Notes under the pieces: generated by a model
The model's database searches: none
What the model was told of the DNA's origin: nothing
Seen by the model: only the letters and a program-made list of their open reading frames with translations
In this document: in pieces, positions 44,558 through 55,803 of the stretch
How positions within the stretch are numbered: the stretch's first letter is position 1
Layout of the letters: each line of letters begins with the position of its first letter
Program-made: the position numbers and the translations under genes
Source: Simmondsia chinensis
Taxonomy: Eukaryota; Streptophyta; Magnoliopsida; Caryophyllales; Simmondsiaceae
Length of the DNA stretch: 64,000 nucleotides
Assembly: GCA_018398585.1 (NCBI GenBank)
Contig: JAGTTD010000010.1
Location: 23,321,739-23,385,738 of the forward strand
Direction: 5' to 3'

Positions 44558-45611
44558 CGGCTCATGTGAGAGTGGCCCATTGAGAAGAATCGTGTCCTAA
44601 TGGACTTGCGCAGTGGCGCGATCCACTAGCGCATTTGAGTTGGGAGGTTCTCGTGTTAGAGCAGCCTCGTCCTATGAATGGAAAGCTACTTCATCAGTGT
44701 GGGTTGTTAGAGTTGTCGTTGGGCGAGCGACAATTACGTCGTAGTGTCAACAATGCAGAGAAACGATATCAAACCATCACGTAATTGTCCTCGGCAGGTG
44801 TTAAGGGTCTTGGTGGCTAAGAGATGCAGGGAAGCAATGAAAACAAGTGTGGGGGTCAACTCTTATAGTGACTGTGGAGCTATCTAGGTCCAAGTGGGAC
44901 CGTGCAGCGGTGGCTCTTGCAGTCCTCCCAGTGTAGGGGTCAAGGGATCACTAAAGAGAGTGGTCTATGTGAGGGGCAGTCATTGGGACTCCTAAAGTTC
45001 CTCAAGGTGAAGGCAAACTTGAGTGTGGTCCAAGCGGGACCATGTCGTGGTGGCTTTCAACATCCTAAAAGTGTGGGGTCGAGCAAGCTTGGGTTAAGAC
45101 TTCGCCGGTGGGCACAGAGTTTTGTTAATGTTGAAGTTTTGGGAAAAGGAACAACAAGTTGTGAAAAAGAGCTAAGTCAAAGGATTGGGATCACGATGTA
45201 TCCCACCCTAGAGTAGTGTCGGCTTGCCTAAGGAGTTGTTCATGAGCCAACATTTCGATCCATTAGAGGATCTCATGTGCTCGAGAACCAAGGGAGATCA
45301 AGTATTATCAACCACGTCTCGAAGAGATGGGCCTTGGCGAGTTTGGGATGGCAATGGTTATAGGCCTTCTATTCGATGCTTTGATAGTTTTCAAGGGTTG
45401 TGGAGCAGCTTCTCGATAGGTGTGAGTGCAAGTGGGGGATTTTGTTGGGGCAAATATGCAAAAAAGTAGTGGTTGTCTTTGATTCAGGGCCAAGTCCAAT
45501 GGAGCGTAGAGTTAGCTAGCATAGAGGTGATCTACAGAAGAAGTGGGGGCAAGAAGCGCAAGCGTGATGAGGAGTGTCGACGAGGACGTCGAAAGTTTAA
45601 GTGGGGGAGTA
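44067..45611 (+). other. Internal region of element J, unit 2
   Basis: Homologous to unit 1, non-coding. Contains T27 (44489-44515) followed by G36 (44522-44557). The last ~60 bp (GACGAGGACGTCGAAAGT, then the purine tract) resemble the end of element H at about 59480-59511, so J and H share ancestry at their 3' ends. Confidence 0.7.
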
Positions 45612-46222
45612 TGTCACGGTCTTATTGTGGACCATGACACGGTGCATGTGTGTGCGCCTTTGTGTTGTGTGCAAGCGCTCCTCAGCTCCTGTGTGCGTGG
45701 CCCAGTGTCGTTCTCTGTGCGCGAGCTAGCTCCGGTGTGCGTATAGGAGCCCGTAAATGAGAGCACATCGTGCGTTGAACATGAGCCAGTGTTACATGCT
45801 ATTTCGAAAGTCATGTCCTAGTTTGCAGAGGTTCCCTTAGTAAGAAAGACACATGCCGTTGAAGTAGGGTTTGGGGCATCAAATAGTCTAACCCCGAGTA
45901 GTGAAGCTAAATGACATTCCCCGGTAACGAGGGTGGGCCTCAGTGCAACCATGAGAGTAGCATGAGGTCTCCATGTGAGTAGGACACTCCGTGGACACTA
46001 TGTTGGGGCCAAGGGCTCACAGTGCATGTATTTCATCCAAGGAAGGTTTGGGTCCTTGTCTGATCTACGGGACACGATGCTATAGCACTTCAGTAAGTGG
46101 GGGTTCAATCTTCACCTGGCGGGAAAACCGACGGTGCTCGAGCCTCCTTGTGAGTGACGGTGTGCACTAGCCCCGTTTACTTGTCTCGTGTTTTAATGGC
46201 ATAGTTGTGGCAGCACCGTTCT
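45612..46222 (+). repeat. Third LTR of element J, truncated
   Basis: Starts TGTCACGGTCTTATTGTGGA and aligns with the first 611 bp of the second LTR, then breaks at GGCAGCACCG against copia sequence. Confidence 0.8.
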
Positions 46223-47010
46223 TTCACTCTTTGACTCACAGGACTGTTAAACCTTGGCAGCTCATAACAATTCTACACCACTCTTAATGAGTAGAATGCT
46301 ATTTATATTCAACACTTGGAAAGTCCCTAATTTCTCGTTGTGTCACTCGTACAGTGATGGTTCACTGACCATTGACTCAAATCCCTAGGATTTGATTACC
46401 CATCATCAAATCTATAATGAACAAAATTCTTATTTAAGTCTGGAAATTGACTTCCTCACTTTGCATAATATATGCTCCTTATTCTTGGTAACAAACTTGT
46501 CTGGTTGTATCATATACATAACTTTCCAAGATGACCATTCAGAAAATGTCCTCTTGACTTCCATTTCCCGTAAAACATCATATGAAATACAATGGATGAG
46601 AATATCCTTATGGACTAAGTATGACTTCTGGCTAGAAGGTTTTATCAAAGACCATTCCTTCCATTATGGTGTAATCCATTGCCATCAATCTAGCCCGGAA
46701 GGTCTCTACCTTATCATCCAATCAACTCTTTATACTTGTACTTCCATTCAGATCCAATCTAATGGACTCAATGTCTTTCGACACCTATTAAAGTTTTTAG
46801 ACTTTGTTAAAATGCAATTAGTTTAACTTAACTTTTGTTGCCCTGGCCCATTGGTCTGCATCTTTATACTTAGGAGTTTCTTCATAGTTTAAAGGATCAG
46901 ATTCACTATTGTTCTTGACCATTAAAACTGAAGACATGAATCTATCAGGTGACCATGACCATCCTCCCACCACACCAAAACTCTCATGTACTAAGTGTGA
47001 CAATAACCTA
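46223..47010 (-). pseudogene. Ty1/copia RT, minus-strand copy
   Basis: Right to left: ESDPLNYEETPKYKDADQW (about 46915-46855), the segment just before copia RT. Then an RT region with MEVKRTF, KVMYMIQPDKFVTKNKEHIL and CKVRKSISRLK (46560-46432), the family's NG-x-VYM and GLKQA zones. The plus-strand relative is at 5320-5700 and 13480-13790. Truncated at about 46222, beyond the YVDD zone. Several frame changes. Confidence 0.82.
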
Positions 47011-48560
47011 GTTGAACGTATACCAAAAACATCCTCCCCACTATAAGTTGTATCATGCTATTGAGACATAGTATCTCATATTGTCAATCTATCCAATATA
47101 AGCTATTTGTTGTACTTTTTAGAACCCTTTCTAAAACCTCTTACATAACAAACCGTTTGATATGTAGATATGACTCATTATATGAATCCTACCATATTCA
47201 ATAACACATTATTAATCCTTTCTACAATTCTTTGTGATAAGGAAAAATAAAAATTCTCATGAAACCACCACTTTGATACGACCAAAGTGACTTGATATAA
47301 TTACCAAACTAAACCCAACTTTTGTCTTGAATTCTTTAAACTTTTCAAAGAATTCAAGACTTTAGTCTTCCTAGGTATATCTGTATATTATCCGTATATT
47401 AACTAACTAATAAACACTTTATGAAATACTATTCACTTCTAATTGCTTGAAATTTTAGCAATCCATAAATATTTTATGAACATGTTCCAGAAGCTTAGTG
47501 GTTCTGCTACCTTTACTATTGAAGAATCTTTCAGTCACCATTAATTCAAACATGATTCAAATACTAATTGTCATTTTAGTACTTGATGATCCCATTAGGC
47601 AAATCAAACCAGTTTTTGAATTATATTAAATTAATTTGACTTAAGATCAAGTGCCACTCAAAAGATATATGGTCTTCAGGAAACTCTTCTTTTACATGGT
47701 TATACAGCCTAGCTTGTATTAGAGGAATAAACTGCCATTAACATAATTTTGATTAAAATAAGTCTACTAACTACCTTTGTACTCTTTGTAATAAACACTT
47801 TATTTACTTAACTATCAGTCTATTTTTCTAAAAAATAATTGAAAGGCTATTCCAAAACAAATAGCATATAAAAATCAAATTTCTTTAGAAAAACCAAGTT
47901 ATATATATATATATATATAGTTACTTCGAACCAAAACTTCGTTCATTAACCTAAACTACTATCTCTTGGTGCCCTTACTGAAAGCCCACTCACCAGAACA
48001 CTTGCAAATTACCTCCTACTCACAACTAAAGGTTACAAGATATTGAATATCATGTCATGTTGGCTTCCCAATCCTGACAAAAATAGTATTGAAGTACCTA
48101 TGCAATTTATTTTAAAAACAAACGTCCAATACTATTATAAAAGGGACAAAACTATTTTGACTCATGTTTTATTTTACCCTATTAAAGTTCCTAATTCCTG
48201 AGACAGATGTTTACACTAAGTGGACTCCTCCCATAGTTCCCATGACACCATTTCTCAAATTGTACTTTCATCTGTTCAGACAATGATTAATCTCTATTGC
48301 TTGATGTATCCAGCCTAAATTGATTGAAAGACCTTGATAGGCAAGTCCGGATCATATGCTGTCGAGATCCTCTATCAATATTCGCATCAAGAATTCTAGG
48401 TCAATTAAATAAGGCGGCATCATATGACATGCTCTTGAGCGGAACTTTCCTAACACAATCGTGTGTCTATAATCTTTCTCATTAGCCGTTCTCGTGCTAC
48501 TAGCTCTCCAGTCAAACACTTCTTCAAAATATATGATCATTTTTGGTATAGTTGAATTTC
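47011..48560 (-). pseudogene. Ty1/copia, upstream decayed region, minus strand
   Basis: Reverse complement aligns in order with 3596-5320 (shared stretches such as AAAATAGACT, TTATTTTAATCAAAA and GAGTGGCACTTGATC), but lacks the insertion at 3671. No intact domain could be read. Probably integrase or gag remains. Confidence 0.65.
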
Positions 48561-49838
48561 CAAGTATCCAATTAGAACACATTCGACATCTGCTATTCGA
48601 ATCTTGTAATTGACTTACTCTTTAGTCTAGTCTAACATTTTAACGTCCTTTTCAACTTAGTGGATCTACTAGCAGCAAACTAAAGAATTTAGAGTATCTC
48701 TAAGTCCTCCATATGTACTAAGAAATTCCATATCATAGCAATCAAAATAGAACAGACAGGTCAAACATACCAGTATTGACCGTAATGCAAAACTATAACA
48801 ACCAGTCTGAAATGAAAAAACTGTAAAACAAATCATATAACATATTGCATTAATTTTCTTACTTTTAGAAAACAATCAAAGTTTAGAGTTCACAATCTGA
48901 CACTTACATATATACCATCACGACCAATTGAACTACCAAAAACTCCTCGTCTACAAGGCCGAATTAAAATATCAGAAGCGTAAGAGCATTTCTCAAAAAA
49001 CATGTTTTCGTATAAATTATGTACACAACATATTTAATACAACACTTTCCCCTCAACCTCTAAGGTCATACAATAGAGCTTCTCGGGGATGCTAATGTTG
49101 ATCCTAGTCAAGAGTACATTGCAACCTCAACATCCGTACAAGTCCACAAAGTACATCATGTCAGCATGGCTGTATCTATTTTTCCTGCACTTCAAACTAT
49201 TGTAAGAGAGGACTAACCTTATATTCTACAAATGAACGTTCTCCTTGGGGAGTCACGCCAATCTACTATACTGCTAGATAGATAACGAAGGCCATGAGCA
49301 TTCATTTAGTACCTCGCTCTCACTTGATATTTGAAATCATGTGAACTTTTCAATAATTTTATCAAACAAACAAAGCATGGAATCCACCTAACCATTCTCT
49401 ATGTGTGTGCAACGATGAACTAACCAATCTACTTGTTACTCCATGCGAGAGGGACATAACGAATTATCAGTAAAGTGCAAACTATTCTCAATTAATATGT
49501 TTCCTAAACATAATTAACTTGCCGTTTCTTTCTTGGTCCCTAAAACAAAATCACAATGCCCCCAGGAGACTATCACACTATCCTAGTCATGTGTATACTA
49601 TTACCTAGACATTAGTACAAGCAAACAAGACACTCCACATTGGCGTGGACGCATCTGCTTTCCCATACCTCTATCTAACATGAAGAAGTCTAACCCTATA
49701 TTCTGAGAACAAACTCCCTCCTTGGGGGGTAGCACATATCAACTACACTACTAAACTAGCAATAGAGATCACAAGGAAACAACTCGTGTACCTCGCTCCC
49801 ACTTGATATTTTGATGGTGGATCTTTTTCTTAAGTTTG
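48561..49838 (-). other. Probable 5' part of the minus-strand copia
   Basis: No coding domain recognised. Two diverged ~190-bp copies about 480 bp apart (49140-49335 and 49620-49815) share TTCTCCTTGGGGAGTCACGC/CTCCTTGGGGGGTAGCAC and ACCTCGCTCYCACTTGATAT. The second ends just before element E. They may be LTR or leader repeats. Confidence 0.45.
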
Positions 49839-50210
49839 TGTTATGATCGAGCTATGTTTTGTGTAAAGGTTGTAATTAGGAAATAAGTGCCTTAGCAAGA
49901 ACTGCAGCTAGGAGTGGTTAGGAGTTCAAATGTTTCACTTGGCGTGTGTTTCAACTGTTATTCAAATAAGTAGGTATTAGCTTGAGTCTAGATGCAGTGT
50001 ATAGCTACATTTTATGTTCTTGCTCTGACTTAGCTTGTCTATATAAGAATTAAGTTCTCTTTGTAATTAGATTCATTGAATGATAATTTCCCCAATTCTC
50101 TTCTTTCTCAACCCTAATGCTTTCATATTCTCATCTCTTCTCTTCTTATTCTCATCATAATTCTCTCCCTTACCTAGGTTATGATTCAAGATTGATCATG
50201 AATCATAACA
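49839..50210 (+). repeat. 5' LTR of element E
   Basis: TGTTATGATCGAGC to AATCATAACA, 372 bp. TATA-like TCTATATAAGAA near 50037, CT-rich U5. A degenerate primer site TTGGTATTAAAGC follows at 50212. Confidence 0.88.
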
Positions 50211-50292
50211 ATTGGTATTAAAGCGTGCGTTGGTTGCATTTGATTGGTAATTGTTTCAACCTGATCTAGATGGATGCAAGAAGGTTGCGGCA

Positions 50293-51330
50293 ATGGATGG
50301 AGGAGCTAATACTAGAGCTAATGCTGCTGCTAAAGTTAAAGCTAATCAAGCTCATCCATTTGAGCAATTGAGGGGGCAAATGCAAGTGATGATTACAGCA
50401 ATGCAGCAATCTCATGATCAAAACCTGGAATAGAAGTTGGATCATTAATCTTAACAATTGCAACAACAGGTTAATAGATGGCAAGAGCAGTAAAATAGAC
50501 CAAGTTTTCCTACGGAAGCTGGAATTTTATCAGTTGCTTGTTAGCATGCAAGGCCACTAGATCCTATGCAGCCTCACGTATCTGAAGATAGTGGAGATGG
50601 GTGATTGTGGCAAAGAACACTGGATTTAGGCAGCCTCGAGTAGAAATTGAGCCGTTTGGTGGGATGCAACCATAGTCTTGGATTTAGAAGATGTGAAAGA
50701 TACTTTCGTCTCATCATGCAGCAGAGGCAGAAAAGGTGGAGTTAGCTGCAGTGTTTCTACATAGAGACCAAGAGGTGTGGTTTTACAGTCTGATTCGCAG
50801 GCATGCCTTCACTTTCTTGGCCTGAATTTGTGGAAAAATTGTGTGAGTGTTATGTTGATGAAGATCCGGGATATGTGGTTGATAACTTCAACAAGGTAGC
50901 ATAGATCACTTATGTGAGGGAGTACATGACATAGTTTAAGAACTTGAAAGCAAGGACGATGGCTGGTAATCCGAGTGCTAGTGAAGCTTATTATGTTTCG
51001 AGCTTCATTAGTGGCCCGAAGCCAAAAATAAAGAACCTTGTCAAGGCCATGAGTCCACTGACCTTGTCCGAAGCTTATGCGAAGGCCAAATTGTTTGAGC
51101 CCATGGTCCTTGGAGCTTCCAATGGTCAGAGAAAAGTAGCCAAGCCACTTCTTCTCAACAGCAGAGTGTGATTATGAAGCCTAAATCATTGAGCTTGGAG
51201 AAAAAGAAGGCTCCAAGGTTGTGTTTCAAATGAAATCAGAGATATTTCTTTGGGCATAAATGCAATCCAAAGCTCCTTATGACAATAACGGGAGCTTAGA
51301 CTGAGGAAGGCATTGAAGATCTTGAGGTGG
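50293..51330 (+). pseudogene. gag of element E
   Basis: Starts MDGGANTRANAAAKVK at 50293. Gln-rich N-terminus with stops near 50431 and 50446. Capsid-like LSWPEFVEKLCECYVDED (about 50810), VREYMT and FISGPKPKIKNLVKAMSP (51003). The knuckle is damaged (CFK, then a stop, at about 51222; FFGHKCNPK follows). Frame changes near 50800 and 51170. Confidence 0.85.
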
Positions 51331-51359
51331 AGGCAGGATTAAATGATCAAGTCGAAGAA

Positions 51360-52060
51360 CTACAGGATGATTTAAAGGAGGGTGAAATGGAAATTTCTGT
51401 TATGGCCTTAACTGGTAATGGATTTCATAACACAATAAGGATCAAAGGGGAAGCAGGCCACAAGCCTCTTTTGATATTGATTGATAGTTGGAGTACTCAT
51501 AGCTTTACAGATCCCAAGGTTGTCAAGAAAGTGGGACATGAAGCAATTAGAACAAGTCCTATGCTTGTGACTATGGCAAATAGGAATTTGATTCTCACTC
51601 AGACCAAGTGCAAAGGATTCAATTGGCAAATGCAGGGCCACCATTTTGTGTATGACTTCAGAATTTTGCAGTTAGGTGGTTGTGATATGGTTCCTTAGGT
51701 AGATTGGATGAAGACATTCAGCCCGTTGGTGTTTGATTTCTCCCAGCTGCCAGTTTCTTTTCAGATGAATGGTAGTATTGTCAAACTACAGGGCATTGTG
51801 GAGCAAGCTCAGCTTCAGATGATGAAAGGCAAAAGACTAGGGAAGGGGATCAAGAAGGGAGCCTATCATTGGATTGGAAAATTGTTTTCCATTTTTGCCA
51901 CGCAAGCTGTAGCTCGTGTGAGTTCTAATCCTACAACTAGCATGCTGAGTGAGGAGTATAATGACCACTTTGAGCAGCTAACCTCCCTTCCACCAAAAAG
52001 GTCCTTAGATCATGCCATACCACTGAAATCAAATTGAGATACAGTTAATTTGAGACCTTA
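51360..52060 (+). pseudogene. Protease and linker of element E
   Basis: EGEMEISVMALTGNGFHNTI (51380) then LILIDSWSTHSFTDPKVV: the catalytic triplet D-S-G has become D-S-W at 51480-51488, which would abolish activity. Linker to RT includes LPPKRSLDHAIPLKSN at 51990-52037. Confidence 0.85.
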
Positions 52061-53280
52061 TAAGTGTCCTCATTCACAAAAGAGTGATATAGAGTGGTAG
52101 GTGGATGAGCTTCTTAAGACTGACTTTATTTGACTTAGTCATAGCCCTTTTACCTCACCAGTGACATTAGTCAAGAAGAAGGATGGGAATTCTAGAATGT
52201 GTGTTGATGATAGGCAGCTCAGTTCACTGACAATCAAAGATAAGTTTCCAATTCTAATCATTAATGACCTCTTGGATGAGCTTCATGGGTCTCATTACTT
52301 TTCTAAGTTGGATTTATGATGAGGGTATTATCAGATACGAGTGCTGAAGCAAGATATACACAAGACTGCCTTTAGAACTCATCACGGGCATTATGAATTT
52401 ATAGTGATGCCATTTGGTTTAACGAATGCCTCGGCTACATTTCAAGCTTTGATGAATGTTGTGTTCAAGCCATTTTTGAGGAAGTCTATCCTAGTTTTCT
52501 TCGATGATATTCTAGTATACAGTTCTACAATTGAGGACCATCTGGCACATATGAGGCAAGTGTTCAGCATCATACGCATTCATATGCTATATGCTAAGCT
52601 CTCTAAGTGTTCTTTTGCCAAAAACCCAAGGGTAGTATTTAGGTCATATCACCTCTTGCAAGGGAGTATCCACTAATCCATCTAAAATTCAACCTATGAA
52701 AGAATGGCCTACACCTTTTACACTAAAACTGTTGAGAGGACTCTAAGGCTGATTGAATATAATAGGAAATTTGTGGCAGGATATGGTATAATTGCCAAAC
52801 CATTAACCGAACTTCTCAGGAAGGATGCTTTCTTGTGGTTTGCTATAGCTCAAGAGGCTTTTGAGGCTTGAAGGTAGCTATGTGTTTAGCTCCTGTCTTG
52901 GCTATGCGAATTTTAGTGTGATATTTATTCTTAAGATAGATGCTTGTGGAAAGGTGTTGGGGCTATCTTATCTCAAAAGGGAAGATTAGTGGCCTATCTC
53001 TATCAAGCCCTTCGTCCCAAGCATTTGGAGCTGTCCATTTAAGAAAAAGAATATCCTGCTATTCTTATGGCTGTTAAAAAATGGAGGCATTACTTAGAGG
53101 GACATCACTTTATCATTGAAACTGATCACCAAAGTCTTAAGTAATTACTAGAGCAAAAAATTAGCACAAGAGTGTAGCTCAAAGGCTTAATGAAGAAGCT
53201 TGGGCTGGATTATTCAATTGAGTATCTCAAGGAAAAGGAGAATCTTGCAGCAGATGCACTGCCTCATAGAGAAGAAGAGG
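52061..53280 (+). pseudogene. RT and RNase H of element E
   Basis: [22 protein letters not shown] (52171), [20 protein letters not shown] (52371), [11 protein letters not shown] (catalytic site, 52494-52526), [14 protein letters not shown]. Frame breaks near 52317 and 52640. RNase H: LEGHHFIIETDHQSLK (about 53095) and ADALPHREEEAE (about 53251). The RT core from 52341 to 52676 is open and keeps both active-site aspartates. Confidence 0.88.
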
Positions 53281-53693
53281 CTGAATCAGTTTCTTGCTAT
53301 GCAATGTCTGTCGTTTTGCCTGCTTGGATGGAAGGTGTGCATAAGTCATATAAAGTAGACAGCATTGCTCAAGAACGTATTACTGTATTTAGTATCAATA
53401 GCACACCTTCTGCAGAGAACTCTGAGATTAAGGTAGCAAATGGAATAATCAGAGCAAATGGAAGGGTGTATATTGGTTCAATGACATATTTAACGAGGCA
53501 TGTTATTGTTGCTTCCCATGATTCCGCTTAGGGAGGACATTCTGGAATCGACGGAACATATCAAAGGCTCAAGAATTACTTCCAATGGCCTAGCATGAAG
53601 AGGGATGCAGTGGAATATGTTTAAACCTGTGATGCGCATCAGCGAACTAAATTTGATCATAAGCGGTATCAAGGGTTGCTCCATGTCACAGGT
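53281..53693 (+). pseudogene. Integrase N-terminal part of element E
   Basis: The region after RNase H (MSVVLPAWMEGVHKSYKVDS) leads into HSGIDGTYQRLKNYFQWPSM (53540), the zinc-binding segment. Its CxxC reads CDAH. It ends at GLLH where element H was inserted. The frame resumes at 59759. Confidence 0.85.
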
Positions 53694-53930
53694 CGCCTTT
53701 GGCTGACACTGTCCCTGGTGCTCAATAAGCAGACATTTGCTATATGGGGCCTCCTTAGCCTGTCCGATACTAATGCCCATTGATTTTGTTAAGGTATGTC
53801 CGTGGTATGCCGTGTAATTCGTCTCTTAAAGGTGCATATTTCTGCTTGTTGACCATAGGGGGTAGGCTGGCCCGACCCTAACCTCAGAGGCTTGGGTGCC
53901 GCACGGGTGATCTGCGCTCATCTCCTGACA
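53694..53930 (+). repeat. 5' LTR of element H
   Basis: 237 bp, starts TGTCACAGGTCGCCTTTGG, ends ATCTCCTGACA. Followed by CTAGTATTAGAGCG, a decayed initiator-Met primer site. Confidence 0.85.
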
Positions 53931-54265
53931 ACTAGTATTAGAGCGAGGCTCATGAGACACGAGTAAGCAGCTGTGGTGGGACTGATCTTTGTCCGTGGTG
54001 GTGGACACTCATGGGGAATGGGAGTTGCTCGTGTCCTGGGTGCGTCAAGCGGGTTTGTCAATGGATATGGACACTCCTTGTGTGGGAGGGGCACTCTAAC
54101 GAGGAACTTTTGGACTGAAGTTGAGTGGCTCACGATTCCGGAAGTGGCCGAAGGTGCACTGTGTTGGGTGCCTGTCTGGCGTGCTAACCGTATGGCTGGC
54201 TTACTGCGTGGAGATTGGGCCGATCCTTGGGGTGCAGTGCAAAGTTCTCAAGGTGAAGAGTCAAC
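53931..54265 (+). other. Internal region of element H, left part
   Basis: GC-rich non-coding sequence. Short frames on both strands show no motifs. Interrupted by element G at the duplicated TCAAC and continues at 59272-59511. Confidence 0.6.
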
Positions 54266-54746
54266 TGTTATGATCCGGGCTCGATGAGGTCTTGGGGGGG
54301 CTGCAGTAGTCGCTGCTAGTATCCTGCTACTGTTAGTTACTGCTACTGTGGGCTGCTAGTTGTTTGAGTTGTATTAGTTAGTTGTTATTGTAAGTAGTAG
54401 TATAGCATGGATTGACTCATGAAATAAGTGAAGACTTGAGTTGTTAGATTGTGGTGGTTAAGGCCGTTAGTTAGTTAGTCAAAGGTGGCGGCTGACTTAT
54501 GAGTCGATTAGTCCTTGTGGCTAGTTTCAATGTATTAGCTCATATCATGTAAGTAGTATAAATAGGAGGTTCTAGCTTGTAATCTCATAACTTTTGATGA
54601 ATGAATTGATATCTTTTGATATTTCTCTCTACTTCTCATCTCCTTTCCCTTCTTATCTCATCTAAACTCTATATTATCTTCTCATCTCATACACTCACTA
54701 TCCCAACCAAGGTTGAGGTTCAAGAGGCATCTTTGAAACCTTAACA
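54266..54746 (+). repeat. 5' LTR of element G
   Basis: TGTTATGATCCGGGCTC to GAAACCTTAACA. TATAAATA at 54557-54564 is conserved at 59092 in the other LTR. CT-rich U5 (54620-54690). Confidence 0.92.
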
Positions 54747-54748
54747 AC

Positions 54749-54760
54749 TGGTATCAGAGC
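54749..54760 (+). promoter_or_regulatory. Primer-binding site of element G
   Basis: A perfect TGGTATCAGAGC two bases after the 5' LTR. Confidence 0.88.
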
Positions 54761-55803
54761 CTTGATTTGGATTTCGAATCAAGCTCATATCTGAAAAAAT
54801 TACAACATCTGATTAATTGTATTGCAATTAATCAATAAACATAGTTATGGTACTGATTTAGTTTAGTTTTTACATTGAGGAATTCAATTCTGTATTTTGA
54901 ATTGATTTCTGACTGTTACTGCTGTATTGATCAGGAATTGCCTGGGATTTGCTTTCGATTGGGATTAAATCGATTGAATTTTATTGAGGAAAGTGTAATT
55001 GATCAGTATTGTTGATTATATTCAGCATTAAAGTTGATTCTTAGGGAATTCAGTTGAATCGATCAAAATTTCAGCTTTTGAAGTTGAGCTAACTAATCTA
55101 GAACAAATATTCAATTGATCTGTTGAGAAGAAGTTAAAGGTGAGCTAATTGATCCACATTGCCCTTGATCATCATCAAAAGATCAGAAACACGCTGATTT
55201 GAGGTTAATTCAGATTCTACAATTCAGTATCTGAGGTTGAGGTAATGGTTTTCTGAACTATGAGATCACTCTCGATTCGAATCTGCTTGTTGTTGCTGGA
55301 TAGTGATGAAACTGTGTTGATAAGCATAGAAGTGGTGTGAATTCATCAGAATCTGTGCGTGATTCTTTAGAATTATATGTTATTGAGTCGAGATTTACTT
55401 AGGCGAAATTCTGACAACGAAGGCAAAATTCTGACAACGAACTTAGCACCAAAGGTGTTGAAATCCGCTATTGTTGTCGAAGATTGTTGTGTATCGTGTG
55501 TTTAAATCATCATTACATACAATAATCGAACCAATTTCAGATTCTTAGTCTGAATTATTCAAGATAGCATCACTGTCATAAAAGTGTTCGAAGTTAGGGT
55601 TTGTTTGCGAACTCCGCAAGTTAGGGTTTAATCAGTGATGCTCGTGGAACCGATAGCAAGGGTTTGTTGTGCGAATGGAGTAGAACTTCATTAAGCAATC
55701 GATTGTTGAAGAGTTGCGAAACAAGTTGCACATTTCGTCGATTTTCGAACTTGTATCCTTCGAACTAGGCTGCTCCGGATCGAAGCTTGTTGTCATTGCA
55801 AAC
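54761..55803 (+). other. Leader of element G
   Basis: About 1.04 kb between the primer site and the long frame, far longer than the ~70-bp leader of element C. AT-rich with many stops in all frames. Contains a short direct repeat (GGCAAAATTCTGACAACGAA near 55400-55440). No domain recognised. Confidence 0.6.

Larger units (their letters stand above)
39136..46222 (+). mobile_element. Non-coding LTR element J as LTR-internal-LTR-internal-LTR
   Basis: Three LTR copies begin TGTCACGG/TGTCAAGT at 39136, 42625 and 45612. The latter two follow AAGTGGGGGAGTA. Both internal regions are homologous and ~1.5 kb once the solo LTR at 41988 is removed. A primer site (TTGGTATCAGAGCC) follows the first LTR. 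No gag or pol is present. Unit length is about 2.95 kb, so unequal recombination between two elements, or tandem amplification, explains the layout. The third LTR is cut at about 46222. Confidence 0.8.

Noticed and set aside
44329..44580. Frames with poly-Pro/poly-Lys or poly-Phe/poly-Gly
   Set aside because: Products of the T27/G36 homopolymers in a non-coding element.
46818..47003. Possible host gene with KDADQW motif
   Set aside because: Matches the segment just before copia RT and has a homologue at 5320-5400. It is retroelement sequence.
54749..54760. TGGTATCAGAGC motifs as possible tRNA genes
   Set aside because: Only the complement of a tRNA 3' end is present, next to LTRs. These are primer sites. 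No cloverleaf surrounds them.
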